From Lewinellaceae bacterium (GTDB lineage Bacteria; Bacteroidota; Bacteroidia; Chitinophagales; Saprospiraceae): DNA of 64,000 nucleotides. The position numbers and the translations under genes are program-made. Location: NCBI GenBank assembly GCA_016712415.1, contig JADJRC010000019.1, forward strand, positions 1-64,000, given 5' to 3'. This document shows, piece by piece, positions 34,330 through 43,274 of this stretch. Position 1 is the first letter of the stretch, and each line of letters starts with the position of its first letter. Below the pieces are notes generated by a model that was given only the letters and a program-made list of their open reading frames with translations, ran no database searches and was not told the origin of the DNA.

Positions 34330-35488
34330 TTAGAATAAATCGAGATCAACAGGTGTCAGGGATAATATGGCGGCTTTTAATTTTTGGCTCGCCGGCCAAA
34401 TCTTGTTATGATATATATTCTTGAGTTTCGGATGGTTTTTCAGGTGTTTTCTGGACATATCCTTGTATTTGGCTTTCAGGATAAACGGCAGGTTTCTGAC
34501 CGGGGAAATAAAAATCCGACCCAGTTCCTGGTTGGCGTTGGCATAGATATACTTGTACTCCTCTGCCCCTTCCCCAAAATCTAGCCGATTCAGCCCGTGT
34601 TCCGCCATCCATTGGATAATCAGCATGGTCAGTACCTTGCCCGGACTGATCTTGTAATACGCTGCATCGTATGATGTGGAATGGTGGATGAGCGTGCGCT
34701 CTTCCATGAATCCGATCACAAATGCTATCCGTTTGCCACCGAGGTTAATGGAAAACCGGACGATTACTTCATCCTTTATCCACGCCATAATGCACTCCCG
34801 GAGAAATATCTTTTGCTCCGGATCTTTGTATTTCGAGGGGTAGGCTGTGTTTTCCCACCGCTCGATATGGAGTTGACAGAACTGTTCCAGCCATTCATCC
34901 AGGTACTCGTCTCCGTAAAATATCTCGAGAACGGCTTTTTGCTCGTTCATGAGGCGGTTTGTTTTGGTGCGGTGTTCCCTGGATTGGCGGATTTCCTCCA
35001 GCAGGGCCTGCGGCGTTTCGGCTTGCATCAAAGGGCAAACCGAGTATTTGGTGTTCAGGTAAAACAAGCCGCTCGCCCGGCCTTCCGCGGCCAGTATATC
35101 CATATAAGGCGCCCAAAAAGGGTGGTTGTTGAGGATCAGCGACCAATTCTTTTTTGATTTCTTCAAAGAACCGGTGAAAAAAATCGGCCGTCTCTTCGGG
35201 CGTAATGGTGTTGTGGAACACAATGAAGTTGTGATCGGATTTTAAATCGCTCAGGAACCTGTAGGCATGGTCTTCCTTCCTGAAGAAGATCGCACCTTTC
35301 AATTGTCCGTCCGTTGTACCGTACCTGCATACGGCCAAATCATTCCGGTATACCGTCCCCAGCATCCTGATATAGTTCGGCGACTGGAAAACAGAACGCA
35401 TAATGCTTTCATTCCAAAGCATGGCATACGCTTCCCAGAATGCCTCGTCCGGCATGCAACAGTCAATGATCAAATGATTTGTTTTCAA
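34330..35488 (-). pseudogene. CelD/BcsL-type GNAT acyltransferase, frameshifted
   Basis: Two overlapping frames make up one gene. The first (from ATG 35488, MKTNHLIIDCC) reads FQSPNYIRML and FLSDLKSDHNFIVF and stays in family to FFHRFFEEIKK. The second continues NWSLILNNHPFWAPYMDILA and runs to the DFGEGAEEYK motif and the C-terminus at 34330. The switch is at a run of six A on the coding strand (plus coordinates about 35150-35157). Five A would restore EEIKKNWSLIL, matching KKNDWSL in the neighbouring paralogue. Either a sequencing error in a homopolymer or a real one-base insertion. If repaired the protein is about 386 residues and equivalent to its neighbour. Confidence 0.85.
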
Positions 35489-35535
35489 AATGGAGAGTCC
35501 TGTTTAACTGTATCGAATGATAAAATGGTTTTTGT

Positions 35536-37305
35536 TCAACGGATTAAAGAAACGAGTTCGGCCTTCCCGGCAGCATCCCAGCCGGCAGCAATGGAAAACA
35601 TCTTGATATACTGATCCAACCCGGCCTCTCCGGCCCGTTCCGGGCCGGCCGGGTGCAGGAAGCCATGCATGAAAGGCGATACAGATTCAACATTTAGGTG
35701 TTCGGCTAATGCCGGACGGTATTGTCCAAAAAAAGCGTGTACAGAGTTGTCGTCTATTTCCTTGTTCCTGATATACTTGTGCAGTAATACACGGGAAAAA
35801 AGCAAGGGGAGCCTGGTTTTTTCCAGCACATCGGCCGGACTGTAACCTTTGTTCGTTTTCAGGTGATACATGCCGGCGTTGGCATTCCGGATGAAAGTGG
35901 CATAAAACATCTGCCCTTTCATACGTTTGCTCTTGACTTTTTCAAACAGACGGGCATGAACGCCCGACCATTTTGTCCGGTTGAGTTCCTGAAAAAACTG
36001 AAGATTCAGGAAGGGGGTCCGGTTGTTGAGATAATGGCTCTGCATCACCAGCTCCGGACCAAAATACTTGCGGAAAATCTCGTTAAAAACGAAGTAGTAG
36101 AAGCGGTGGTTGGGCTCCCAGTCCTTCATTTTTTCGAGGTATTTCGAGATGTCTGCAAGGAGTGATTCCAGTTCTTCGTCGAAGAACCCGGGGTTGACGC
36201 TGCGGGTTTTTTGTCTCAGAAAGTCTTTCCAGGAATCATCCGCAGCGGCAAAAATCCGGATAAGCGCCTCGCTCATCATCACACCGGGGATGTGAAGCGC
36301 CCGGAACAGTTCGCTGCCGAAATTACCGGTAAAAATGTAATTTGTTTTCGATGCCAGCGCTTGTGCGGCATAATGATAGTGCGGCCTTCCGAAGTTTCCA
36401 TTGTATTCTGTCAGCCGCATAAAAGCGTGTGCCGACCGAAGGGATTCGTTGCCTACATAAGCCTGATCCAGCAGGATGGGTTCGTAGTTGATGCCGATCC
36501 GGGCGGCCTGGGCTGCCGGCATGGAAACATCGGTAGAGTCGGGACGTCCGAAACTGTAGGTGAAAAACTGCCGGTCCGCATTTATGGCTCCCGCCACCAG
36601 CGTCCGGCCGTCGAATCCGCCGGTAAAGGAGATACCGAAGGGCTCTTCCGGAAAAAACCGCCGGAGTTCCGTATCAAACAGCCCTGTCAGCCGGCTCAGG
36701 CTTTTGGTAGAGTGGTCTTCCGGGCTTCCGAAATAATTGCTGATCTCAAAGTCGCCGGCCACACGTGCGCCACTTGCGCCGAGGCGCAGGTAGCGGTGGG
36801 CATCCAGCAACTGAATATCATGCCACCAGGTTGAGTTGAAAAAGGGGTAGTTGAAGAGTATCCTTTCAAGCAGGTTGCGTTTGTTGTGGGGCCTGGCCTG
36901 GGTTAACTCAGCCAGGGTAAAGGCAGCGGAACAAATACTGGTCTGCCCGCCCTCGTTGTGGTAATACACCGGGTAAATGGCGCCGAATGAAGTGCCGCAG
37001 CAAAAACCTTCGGGATGCAGGTAAAACCAGCAGTAATGCCCTTTTATTTCCCGGAATAATACGTCCAGGTCAATCTTTCCATTCTCCGGCAGCGTCAGGT
37101 TGGGCATTTGTCGGGTTTTCGGAAAGAGCGGGTCCCCCAAAAACAACAACTTGCCTCCCGGTACACTGAGCGTCACGAGGTGTTGTTTCCCCTTGTGCAA
37201 ATAAAGGGTGTTGGGCTTCGGGCTGTCCGGTATACCGGGCTGCTCCAGGGCCTCAACCTGCAGGGCCGGGCCTGCACCGTATTTGTATTGCAACAGGAAA
37301 AACAT
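35536..37305 (-). CDS. asparagine-synthase-like protein with degenerate active sites
   Basis: A 589-residue protein with the overall two-domain layout of glutamine-dependent asparagine synthases (KGHYCWFYLHPEGFCCGTSFG region, then a PP-loop domain). It starts MFFLLQYKYG, so the nucleophilic Cys2 is absent. The PP-loop reads FGISFTGGFDGRT instead of SGGLDSS. The domain around PNHRFYYFVFNEIFRKYFGP and SHYLNNRTPFLNL is retained as in exopolysaccharide-cluster members. It may use ammonia or another nucleophile, or act as a non-amidating adenylating enzyme; this is speculation. Intact reading frame and length argue against decay. It lies between the GNAT pair and a deacetylase. Confidence 0.78.
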   Translation of the reverse strand: MFFLLQYKYGAGPALQVEALEQPGIPDSPKPNTLYLHKGKQHLVTLSVPGGKLLFLGDPLFPKTRQMPNLTLPENGKIDLDVLFREIKGHYCWFYLHPEGFCCGTSFGAIYPVYYHNEGGQTSICSAAFTLAELTQARPHNKRNLLERILFNYPFFNSTWWHDIQLLDAHRYLRLGASGARVAGDFEISNYFGSPEDHSTKSLSRLTGLFDTELRRFFPEEPFGISFTGGFDGRTLVAGAINADRQFFTYSFGRPDSTDVSMPAAQAARIGINYEPILLDQAYVGNESLRSAHAFMRLTEYNGNFGRPHYHYAAQALASKTNYIFTGNFGSELFRALHIPGVMMSEALIRIFAAADDSWKDFLRQKTRSVNPGFFDEELESLLADISKYLEKMKDWEPNHRFYYFVFNEIFRKYFGPELVMQSHYLNNRTPFLNLQFFQELNRTKWSGVHARLFEKVKSKRMKGQMFYATFIRNANAGMYHLKTNKGYSPADVLEKTRLPLLFSRVLLHKYIRNKEIDDNSVHAFFGQYRPALAEHLNVESVSPFMHGFLHPAGPERAGEAGLDQYIKMFSIAAGWDAAGKAELVSLIR

Positions 37306-37314
37306 CGGTTGTTA

Positions 37315-38466
37315 TCAGTTGAGTATTTTGTTTTTGAATTCGTTGAGTGCGAAGAGACTGCGATAGGGTTGGCGGCGGTAATGGCTCGCTATCTTGTAGT
37401 GTAGCTTTAGCCGGCTGAGCCAGCCCTGCTGGTTAAAATCAGCCCCAATACGCGGTATGCGGTCTTGCTGGACGGCTTCTTTGGTCATCTTGCCGGAAGT
37501 AGTGGCGTGATAACCCGATTCCTTTGCCAATACATGTGCGGCCATGGTATTGTCGCCGTGGGGCCAGCACAGAAAATGCACCGGCTTGCCCAGGTGTTCC
37601 TCGATGGTCTTTTTGGAGTGCACGACCTCGTACCGGAGGCGGTCGCGAAATGCCTGATCCGATTCAATTTCAAGATGCAGGTTTCCCGCATGCACGAAAC
37701 GATCGGCCAGATGGCGAACGGCAACTTCATAAACCGGCCTGTCTGCTGTTCCCGACAGGTCGTACGCCGCAGCGATATCAGCGGCCTCGCTGAAAAAATC
37801 CGGGTTGATGCGGTGCTTTTTGGCGATAACTGCCGATTGCTCCTCGAACAGCGGTGTGCCGAAAGAAAGCCGTTGTTCAAACGCCGCATCTTTCATATAC
37901 GTTGCCCTGATTTCCGGATGGGCGTTGAGAATGGGGTGGAGGCCCTTGAAGCCGCCGTAATAAAAACCTTTGATTTTCTCCGATACGACGTATTTGGCGT
38001 GGGTCATGGTATGCGATTGCACGTCTACCACGCCGGATTCCTGCATCAGTTTGAGTTCTTCCCACGACAAATAGCCCAGTCCCTCCAGGTCTGATTCGCT
38101 GCATTTGCCGCTCCACACGTCGTCCAGGTTGGGGCGTACCACGGCATTGGGCTCAATGCATTCCGGCGATACGAACAGCGTAAACCGCATGCCGTATTTC
38201 TTGGCTACCGGATAGGCATAAACCCAGTTGTCGAGCAGGCCATCGTCGAATGTCAGGCACAGCTCACTCCCGTCGCTCGATTTTATACCCCTGCGGATGG
38301 CCAGCCATTCGTCCATAAACAACGCCTTGTAGTTGTTGCGCTTGAGGTACGCCATCTGGTGCTCGAAGTTTTGCAGTCTCAGGGTAAGAAAGTGCAATAC
38401 CCATTGTTCGATGGGCTCCGGCGCGACAGAGTGGTAGTAAAAAACAGGTGGACTAATGTTTTTCAT
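37315..38466 (-). CDS. polysaccharide deacetylase (NodB domain), long form
   Basis: A 384-residue protein: PPVFYYHSVAPEP, CLTFDDGLLDNWVYAY (catalytic Asp), VVDVQSHTMTHAKYV (His-x3-His metal site), then a long insertion of about 110 residues before VHFLCWPHGDNTMAAHVL, which holds the late NodB motif. The insertion makes it longer than the other four deacetylase-like proteins of the locus. The start at 38466 (MKNISPPVF) overlaps the end of the upstream glycosyltransferase gene by 14 bases. No signal peptide. Predicted to de-acylate a sugar of the repeat unit or a lipid-linked intermediate. Confidence 0.85.
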   Translation of the reverse strand: MKNISPPVFYYHSVAPEPIEQWVLHFLTLRLQNFEHQMAYLKRNNYKALFMDEWLAIRRGIKSSDGSELCLTFDDGLLDNWVYAYPVAKKYGMRFTLFVSPECIEPNAVVRPNLDDVWSGKCSESDLEGLGYLSWEELKLMQESGVVDVQSHTMTHAKYVVSEKIKGFYYGGFKGLHPILNAHPEIRATYMKDAAFEQRLSFGTPLFEEQSAVIAKKHRINPDFFSEAADIAAAYDLSGTADRPVYEVAVRHLADRFVHAGNLHLEIESDQAFRDRLRYEVVHSKKTIEEHLGKPVHFLCWPHGDNTMAAHVLAKESGYHATTSGKMTKEAVQQDRIPRIGADFNQQGWLSRLKLHYKIASHYRRQPYRSLFALNEFKNKILN

Positions 38467-39523
38467 AGAAGGATTCGATTTGCCGCATGTGGTTTTCAAC
38501 ATTACACTGCTGTTCTACCGATTCGCTGAGTGCAAAAGCCTTTCGGGCGAGGCTGGGGAAGTCCCGGATTATACTCAGAAAATTGCCTTTTATTTGCTCG
38601 TAATGGGCAGGGTCTCCGAGAATAAAGTCTTTTTCTTGGCCGTATATTTCTTCAAAAACCGGCACATTGCTTGTCAGCGTTGGCAGGCCTGTCAAAATAG
38701 ACTCTGCAATAACATTGCCATAAGACTCGTATGCGCTCAAAAAAAGGAACAAATCCATCGAGGCATAGAACTCCGGGATATTCTGAATATATCCGAGCAA
38801 TTTGATTCGGCCGGCGAACGGGCTTTTGCTGATTTGGGCTTCCAGTTCCGGGCGCAGGGGCCCGTCGCCGGCGATATGCAGTTCCGTATCCGGGTAGGCG
38901 CCGGCTATTTCTTCAAACAATCGAATGACCAGATCGACATTTTTGCCATTCCAGAGCCGCCCGGCGTATCCGATGCGCCGCAATTGGGTGCGCAGTGTTT
39001 TCAGGGCGGTGAATTTTTGTGTGTCGATACAATTGTAAACCACCGGAGGCAGCACCGGCATCACCTTATCCCGAAAAATATTTGCGCTGTAATGCGAGTT
39101 GGCAATAAAAGCCACATCGCCCCGCAGCATCAAAAGACGTGTAAGGAGCCACGCTGCTTTCAGGTAGATTTTCTGGATAGCGTTTTTCCAGTAGATCGTA
39201 CCGTGAATATGATATATCGTGCGCTGCACACCCGCCAGCAGGGTGAGTGTCAGCAGGACAGGGCCGCCGTTTTGCAGGTGGAAAATTCCGTCGCGGTGTT
39301 GCCGAACGTAACGAAAGTATTGCCAGTACGGCAGCACCTTGCCCTTGTCGCCCGACCCGATGGTTATTTTGGACTCGTCGAAAATCTGTTTCCAGGTGGG
39401 GCGGATACCATAGGTGTACAACCTGCGCTGCCGGTAAAAATACTCGGAGTAATACCGCACACCCAGTTCCATACCTCCCGGTCCGATTTCCCAAAGGATG
39501 TAATGTACGGGTCTTATTTCCAT
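38453..39523 (-). CDS. glycosyltransferase, GT4/GT1-type (GT-B fold)
   Basis: A 356-residue retaining-type transferase: VHYILWEIGPGGMELGVRYY, YHIHGTIYW, YNCIDTQKF, RIGYAGRLWNGKNVDLVI, LHIAGDGPLRPELEAQ, and the donor site LFLFLSAYESYGNVIAESILTGLP, which carries the EX7E pattern. It adds a sugar to the lipid-linked repeat at the cytoplasmic face. Both ends overlap neighbours (14 and 10 bases), so it is translationally coupled with the deacetylase and the polymerase gene. Specificity unknown. Confidence 0.9.
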   Translation of the reverse strand: MEIRPVHYILWEIGPGGMELGVRYYSEYFYRQRRLYTYGIRPTWKQIFDESKITIGSGDKGKVLPYWQYFRYVRQHRDGIFHLQNGGPVLLTLTLLAGVQRTIYHIHGTIYWKNAIQKIYLKAAWLLTRLLMLRGDVAFIANSHYSANIFRDKVMPVLPPVVYNCIDTQKFTALKTLRTQLRRIGYAGRLWNGKNVDLVIRLFEEIAGAYPDTELHIAGDGPLRPELEAQISKSPFAGRIKLLGYIQNIPEFYASMDLFLFLSAYESYGNVIAESILTGLPTLTSNVPVFEEIYGQEKDFILGDPAHYEQIKGNFLSIIRDFPSLARKAFALSESVEQQCNVENHMRQIESFYEKH

Positions 39524-41007
39524 TGGTGCTCTTCAGATTCTTGGTACATCATAGCGCCCATGCTGAAAAATACGGCCTGGATGATGCCACCTATGACAAA
39601 TTGATAGTAAGAAAAAAACTGCTGCGACGAAGAGTGCAACATAAACCATGCGGGGAAAAAGATGCAGAAAAACAGCAAGGCGCCTTTATACGGGCTTCCC
39701 CGGGATTGGTTGTTGCTTCGTATAAATAATTTGAATACAAAATAGATGAAGAACAGGTGCATCAGCGCATAGCCGATGATACCCGAGTGCATCAGGATAT
39801 TCTGGTTGCCCACGTGAAAGTCGTCGCCTTCCATGAACCTGTTGGAAAAGCCCCAGCCGGTAAGCGGCGATTCTGCCCATATTTTCATCACACGAGGACC
39901 CCGTACACTCAGCCGGATCAGGGAGCCGCCTGCCGTTTCATCACCTTCGGCCAGTTTGCCAAGCGTTAGCAATCTTTTGAACGCATTGTCTATCTGTATT
40001 CCCACAATGGGCAGCGAACGCGCCGTGAAAAGAAAGATGAGCAGCAGTACCAGGATAGACATGAGCCTTCGGCCACTCAGTTTCAGGACAAACAACAGCG
40101 ATAAAAACAGGGAAAAGGTGAAACAGATCACCCAGCCCCGTGTAGCAGACAAGAATACCGACGCAAAGTTTGCCATTATCACCGCGAAGCATAGCCAGGA
40201 GGGCAGGTATTTCCCCGGGCGGTATGCCAGAAAGAACAAGGCGCCAAAATAGGTGATGAGCAGGATGCCCTCGTTGTACAGCCCTCGATACGTTTTACCC
40301 GCCTTGATTTTGATGGCATACCGCGCTTTTTTTACCACACCCAGGTGCTGGGCGGGACTCTGGGCGTTCAGGATCGTATACAGCTGGGCGCCCAGCGCCA
40401 CAAACGCCACGCAAAAGAGATACAGGAACAGGTCGCGGTATTGTTCTATGCGTGTGAACAGCCGGGGAACCGAATACAGCATGAACAGCGGCACGATCCA
40501 CTTAATGAGCCTGAATTGAACATTGATCTCCATGGAAACCCCGATCACGTATCCCTGAACCAGCAGAAATATGATGTAGATCAGCAGTATCTTCAGGAAA
40601 TCGAGATAAAAGGGTTTATAGTTGAGCGGCTTGCCGTATGCCTTAAAAAAGGTCAGAATAATATAGATCATCCCGACCTCCGCTTCCGGTAATCCGGGTA
40701 CTACGGCTATTACGGTCTTGTACAGGCCGAAAAACCCGAAAAACCCGTCGGAGACGGTCAGGAAGTAAGCCATCCAGAAGGCCTCGTCCTTCGAGCGGAA
40801 GTAGGCCACGAGTATACCGATAAAGAATGCGGTGCCTACAAACTTCGGGACAAAATAATTGAAGCCGATGGACACTATAACCAGCGCCAGAAACAGCAGC
40901 GCTTTCCGAAGCAGGGATGGTTCCTGCCCGGATTCGCTTGCCGCTGTTTCGGGCGGGCTATAGGTTTGCTCAGCTAATGGATAGGGTGTTGGATAAGAAA
41001 TCTGCAT
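39514..41007 (-). CDS. O-antigen ligase/polymerase-like membrane protein
   Basis: A 497-residue polytopic protein with about 11-12 hydrophobic helices after a polar 30-residue N-terminus. The large extracytoplasmic loop around 330-390 (RLSVRGPRVMKIWAESPLTGWGF then NRFMEGDDFHVGNQNILMHSG) matches the O-antigen ligase (WaaL/Wzy) family loop, where a His is catalytically important. Expected role: polymerisation or ligation of the undecaprenyl-linked repeat unit in the periplasm. With two flippases and a Wzc/Wza pair, it completes a Wzx/Wzy-type pathway. It overlaps the next upstream gene by 38 bases. Confidence 0.85.
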   Translation of the reverse strand: MQISYPTPYPLAEQTYSPPETAASESGQEPSLLRKALLFLALVIVSIGFNYFVPKFVGTAFFIGILVAYFRSKDEAFWMAYFLTVSDGFFGFFGLYKTVIAVVPGLPEAEVGMIYIILTFFKAYGKPLNYKPFYLDFLKILLIYIIFLLVQGYVIGVSMEINVQFRLIKWIVPLFMLYSVPRLFTRIEQYRDLFLYLFCVAFVALGAQLYTILNAQSPAQHLGVVKKARYAIKIKAGKTYRGLYNEGILLITYFGALFFLAYRPGKYLPSWLCFAVIMANFASVFLSATRGWVICFTFSLFLSLLFVLKLSGRRLMSILVLLLIFLFTARSLPIVGIQIDNAFKRLLTLGKLAEGDETAGGSLIRLSVRGPRVMKIWAESPLTGWGFSNRFMEGDDFHVGNQNILMHSGIIGYALMHLFFIYFVFKLFIRSNNQSRGSPYKGALLFFCIFFPAWFMLHSSSQQFFSYYQFVIGGIIQAVFFSMGAMMYQESEEHQWK

Positions 41008-42025
41008 TGTTCGGGATGGAATATTTTTCTAGCATGACATTGCGCATCCACTGCACCTTTTCGACGCGCTTATCCTCGTTTTGGAGGTAATAGCGCACGA
41101 TTTCGGGAGCGTCCTCAAAATTTTTCACCGCAGGCACGTCGGCATTGCCGAAAATCTCCACCACGTTTTGCTGCCATTCTAATATGGGCAAAGCGCCGGA
41201 GCAGAGTGCCTCCACAAAACGCCAGTGAATGGCGTTCAGGAGACCGGGATTAGCGTCCACCGGTGCAAATTTGGTGGCGTTGTACATATCATTCAATTGT
41301 TCCACTGAAATGTGGGCGCCGCCTGCCCGGGGCCGGTAGCATTTTTGGAGTTCGGGGTAATGGCCAAACCAGCGCTCCCACGATTGATCGCCGTGTATCT
41401 GCAGGTCAAACTCGGTGAAACAGCTCAAAAACTTCGACTTTTTTATCCCCCAGTTCGTCTTGTAGCACATGCCCACATACAGCACTTCAGACTTCAGTTC
41501 ATTAAACCGCTCGGGCGTCAGTTTTTTTTCAAAATGCTGGTGAACAGGCAAGTTAGGGTAAAAATAATGGATGTTTTTGATGCCCAGTTTTTTTAAAGCC
41601 TCCACCCAGAAAGAATCATAGGTATAAATGGCGTCGGCGTGAAACAAAATAGGCATAAAATGCCGGCTCGTGGGGGTGTAATAAGGGCAGTCGCCCAGAA
41701 AAAACGCCACCTTCGAACCGCCCCTTTTGAAATGCTGGATGGTTTCGGGCACCATCAGCTCATTGTTGTAAATGAACACCAGGTCAGGCTTGAGCCGGTC
41801 GTATTCCTGCCTGTAAAACCTGTTGATACGCTCGTAGTAGTAGCCTTCCCATTTCAACCGGTATTTGTCGGGCAACCGGTACATCTGGGTATTGACCTTT
41901 TCCTGCCAGCCCTTCACAAGGTGGTGATAATCAATCGTCTGGATTTCACCGCCCATGTGGGTGAACAATTCTTTAAAGGTATGGTGAAACCCGTATCGCT
42001 TCGGCACCAGGAGTAAAACTTTCAT
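40970..42025 (-). CDS. CgeB-like glycosyltransferase
   Basis: A 351-residue GT-B-type protein starting MKVLLLVPKRYGFHHTFKEL, with DLVFIYNNELMVPETIQHF, KVAFFLGDCPYYTP, EVLYVGMCYKTNWGIKKSKF and a late INAIHWRFVEALCSGALPIL block. These match the CgeB/DUF3880-type transferases found in spore-coat and surface-glycan clusters. The start at 42025 is preferred over the upstream Met (42058, MLNSESFNTLE) because it opens directly into the first beta strand. Its 3' end overlaps the polymerase gene by 38 bases. Donor sugar unknown. Confidence 0.82.
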   Translation of the reverse strand: MKVLLLVPKRYGFHHTFKELFTHMGGEIQTIDYHHLVKGWQEKVNTQMYRLPDKYRLKWEGYYYERINRFYRQEYDRLKPDLVFIYNNELMVPETIQHFKRGGSKVAFFLGDCPYYTPTSRHFMPILFHADAIYTYDSFWVEALKKLGIKNIHYFYPNLPVHQHFEKKLTPERFNELKSEVLYVGMCYKTNWGIKKSKFLSCFTEFDLQIHGDQSWERWFGHYPELQKCYRPRAGGAHISVEQLNDMYNATKFAPVDANPGLLNAIHWRFVEALCSGALPILEWQQNVVEIFGNADVPAVKNFEDAPEIVRYYLQNEDKRVEKVQWMRNVMLEKYSIPNNADFLSNTLSIS

Positions 42026-42044
42026 TTCAAGGGTATTAAAGGAT

Positions 42045-43229
42045 TCAGAGTTGAGCAAATACCTTTCTGACCGCTTCCACTACCTGCTCCCGCTCGTGGT
42101 GGGTGAGCGACGGGTAAATCGGTATCCGCAGCAGTCTGTTGAAAAACTCCATGGACCCCGGGAAGTCGGCATCGGTGCCGTATTGTTTGAAATACTTGTT
42201 GCGGTGCAGCGGCGTGTAGTGAACATTGGAGAGTACGCCTTCTGCGCGCAGGGCGTCCATGATCCAGTATTTTTTCTCAGCCGGTACCAGTATGCCGAAC
42301 AGGTGCCAGTTGGTGTCGGCGCCTTCCGTGACCTGCAGAAAATCGAGGTTTTCAATGCCCGAGAGTTCACGGAGGTAATACGAGGCAATTTCGCGCCGCA
42401 GGGCGTTCATTTTTTCAAGTCTGGCGAGCTGGGTGACTCCCATGGCGCCATTGATGTTCGACTGAACGTAGCTGTTGCCCTTGTCCACGTACTCGTAGTA
42501 ACCACGGGTCACGTTATCGGTGAGGAAAGAGTACTTGTCGGTGCCTTTTTCCCGCATCACCTTGATCCGGTCGGCCAGCGCGTCGTTGTTGGTGACTATG
42601 GCGCCGCCTTCACCTGTGGTCATGTTTTTGGTGCCGTGGAAGGAAAAGGTGCTGACATCGGCCTGGTTGCCGGTGTAGCGGCCTTTGTATTTTGATCCGA
42701 TGGACTGCGCCGAATCCTGTACCACATAGAGGCCGTGTTTGCGGGCAATGGCGTTGATCTCGTCCATTTCAGCCGGATTGCCGGCGTAGTCGACAGGACA
42801 GATGGCCACGGTTTTTGCCGTAATGTACGACTCCAGTTTTGCCACGTCGAGGTTGCCGTTGTCGGGCCTTACGTCGGCCAGCACAACTTTCAGGTTGTTG
42901 AGAATCGGGCCCAGCGCCGTGCTGGTATAGGTAAAATTGGGCACGATCACCTCGCTGTCTGCCGGAAAATCCTTGATCATAAATGCCAGATCGAGGGCCG
43001 TTGTGCAGGAATTGAGGAACAATACGTGCTTCACGCCGAGGTAAGCCGCCATTTGTTTTTCAAATTCGCGGCAGGCAGGTCCGTCTCCGCTGACAAAGGT
43101 GGACTGCATGGCCTCCGTCACCGCCCGAATATCTTCGTCGGTGATCATGGGCTTATGAATAAGAACAGGGTTCTTTGTAACGGGTTCTCCGCCGTTGATC
43201 GCAAGTGGTGCGCTTTGAATCGTCGTCAT
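42045..43229 (-). CDS. DegT/DnrJ/EryC1/StrS aminotransferase (WecE/RffA-like)
   Basis: A 394-residue PLP-dependent sugar aminotransferase. The PLP-binding Lys is residue 201 in STFSFHGTKNMTTGEGGA, with ISPNFTY-type substrate loop VIVPNFTYTSTAL and VVQDSAQSIGSKY. The SFHxTKN-TxGEGG signature is that of the WecE/RffA and WbpE-related group, which convert a keto nucleotide sugar to an amino sugar with glutamate as donor. In this locus it can work with the WlbA-like 3-dehydrogenase (52181-53168) and with the formyltransferase (17895-18884). The exact sugar is not resolvable from sequence. Confidence 0.9.
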   Translation of the reverse strand: MTTIQSAPLAINGGEPVTKNPVLIHKPMITDEDIRAVTEAMQSTFVSGDGPACREFEKQMAAYLGVKHVLFLNSCTTALDLAFMIKDFPADSEVIVPNFTYTSTALGPILNNLKVVLADVRPDNGNLDVAKLESYITAKTVAICPVDYAGNPAEMDEINAIARKHGLYVVQDSAQSIGSKYKGRYTGNQADVSTFSFHGTKNMTTGEGGAIVTNNDALADRIKVMREKGTDKYSFLTDNVTRGYYEYVDKGNSYVQSNINGAMGVTQLARLEKMNALRREIASYYLRELSGIENLDFLQVTEGADTNWHLFGILVPAEKKYWIMDALRAEGVLSNVHYTPLHRNKYFKQYGTDADFPGSMEFFNRLLRIPIYPSLTHHEREQVVEAVRKVFAQL

Positions 43230-43274
43230 CAGGTAGTGGCAATTTTGTAGTGAATAATCATATTGTTCTGATAA

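Noticed and set aside
35140..35165. Programmed -1 frameshift at the A6 run of the GNAT gene
   Set aside because: Joining the two frames needs a +1 shift (one A skipped), the A-run sits in the AAA AAA phase rather than the A AAA AAG slippery phase, and the intact neighbour needs no shift.
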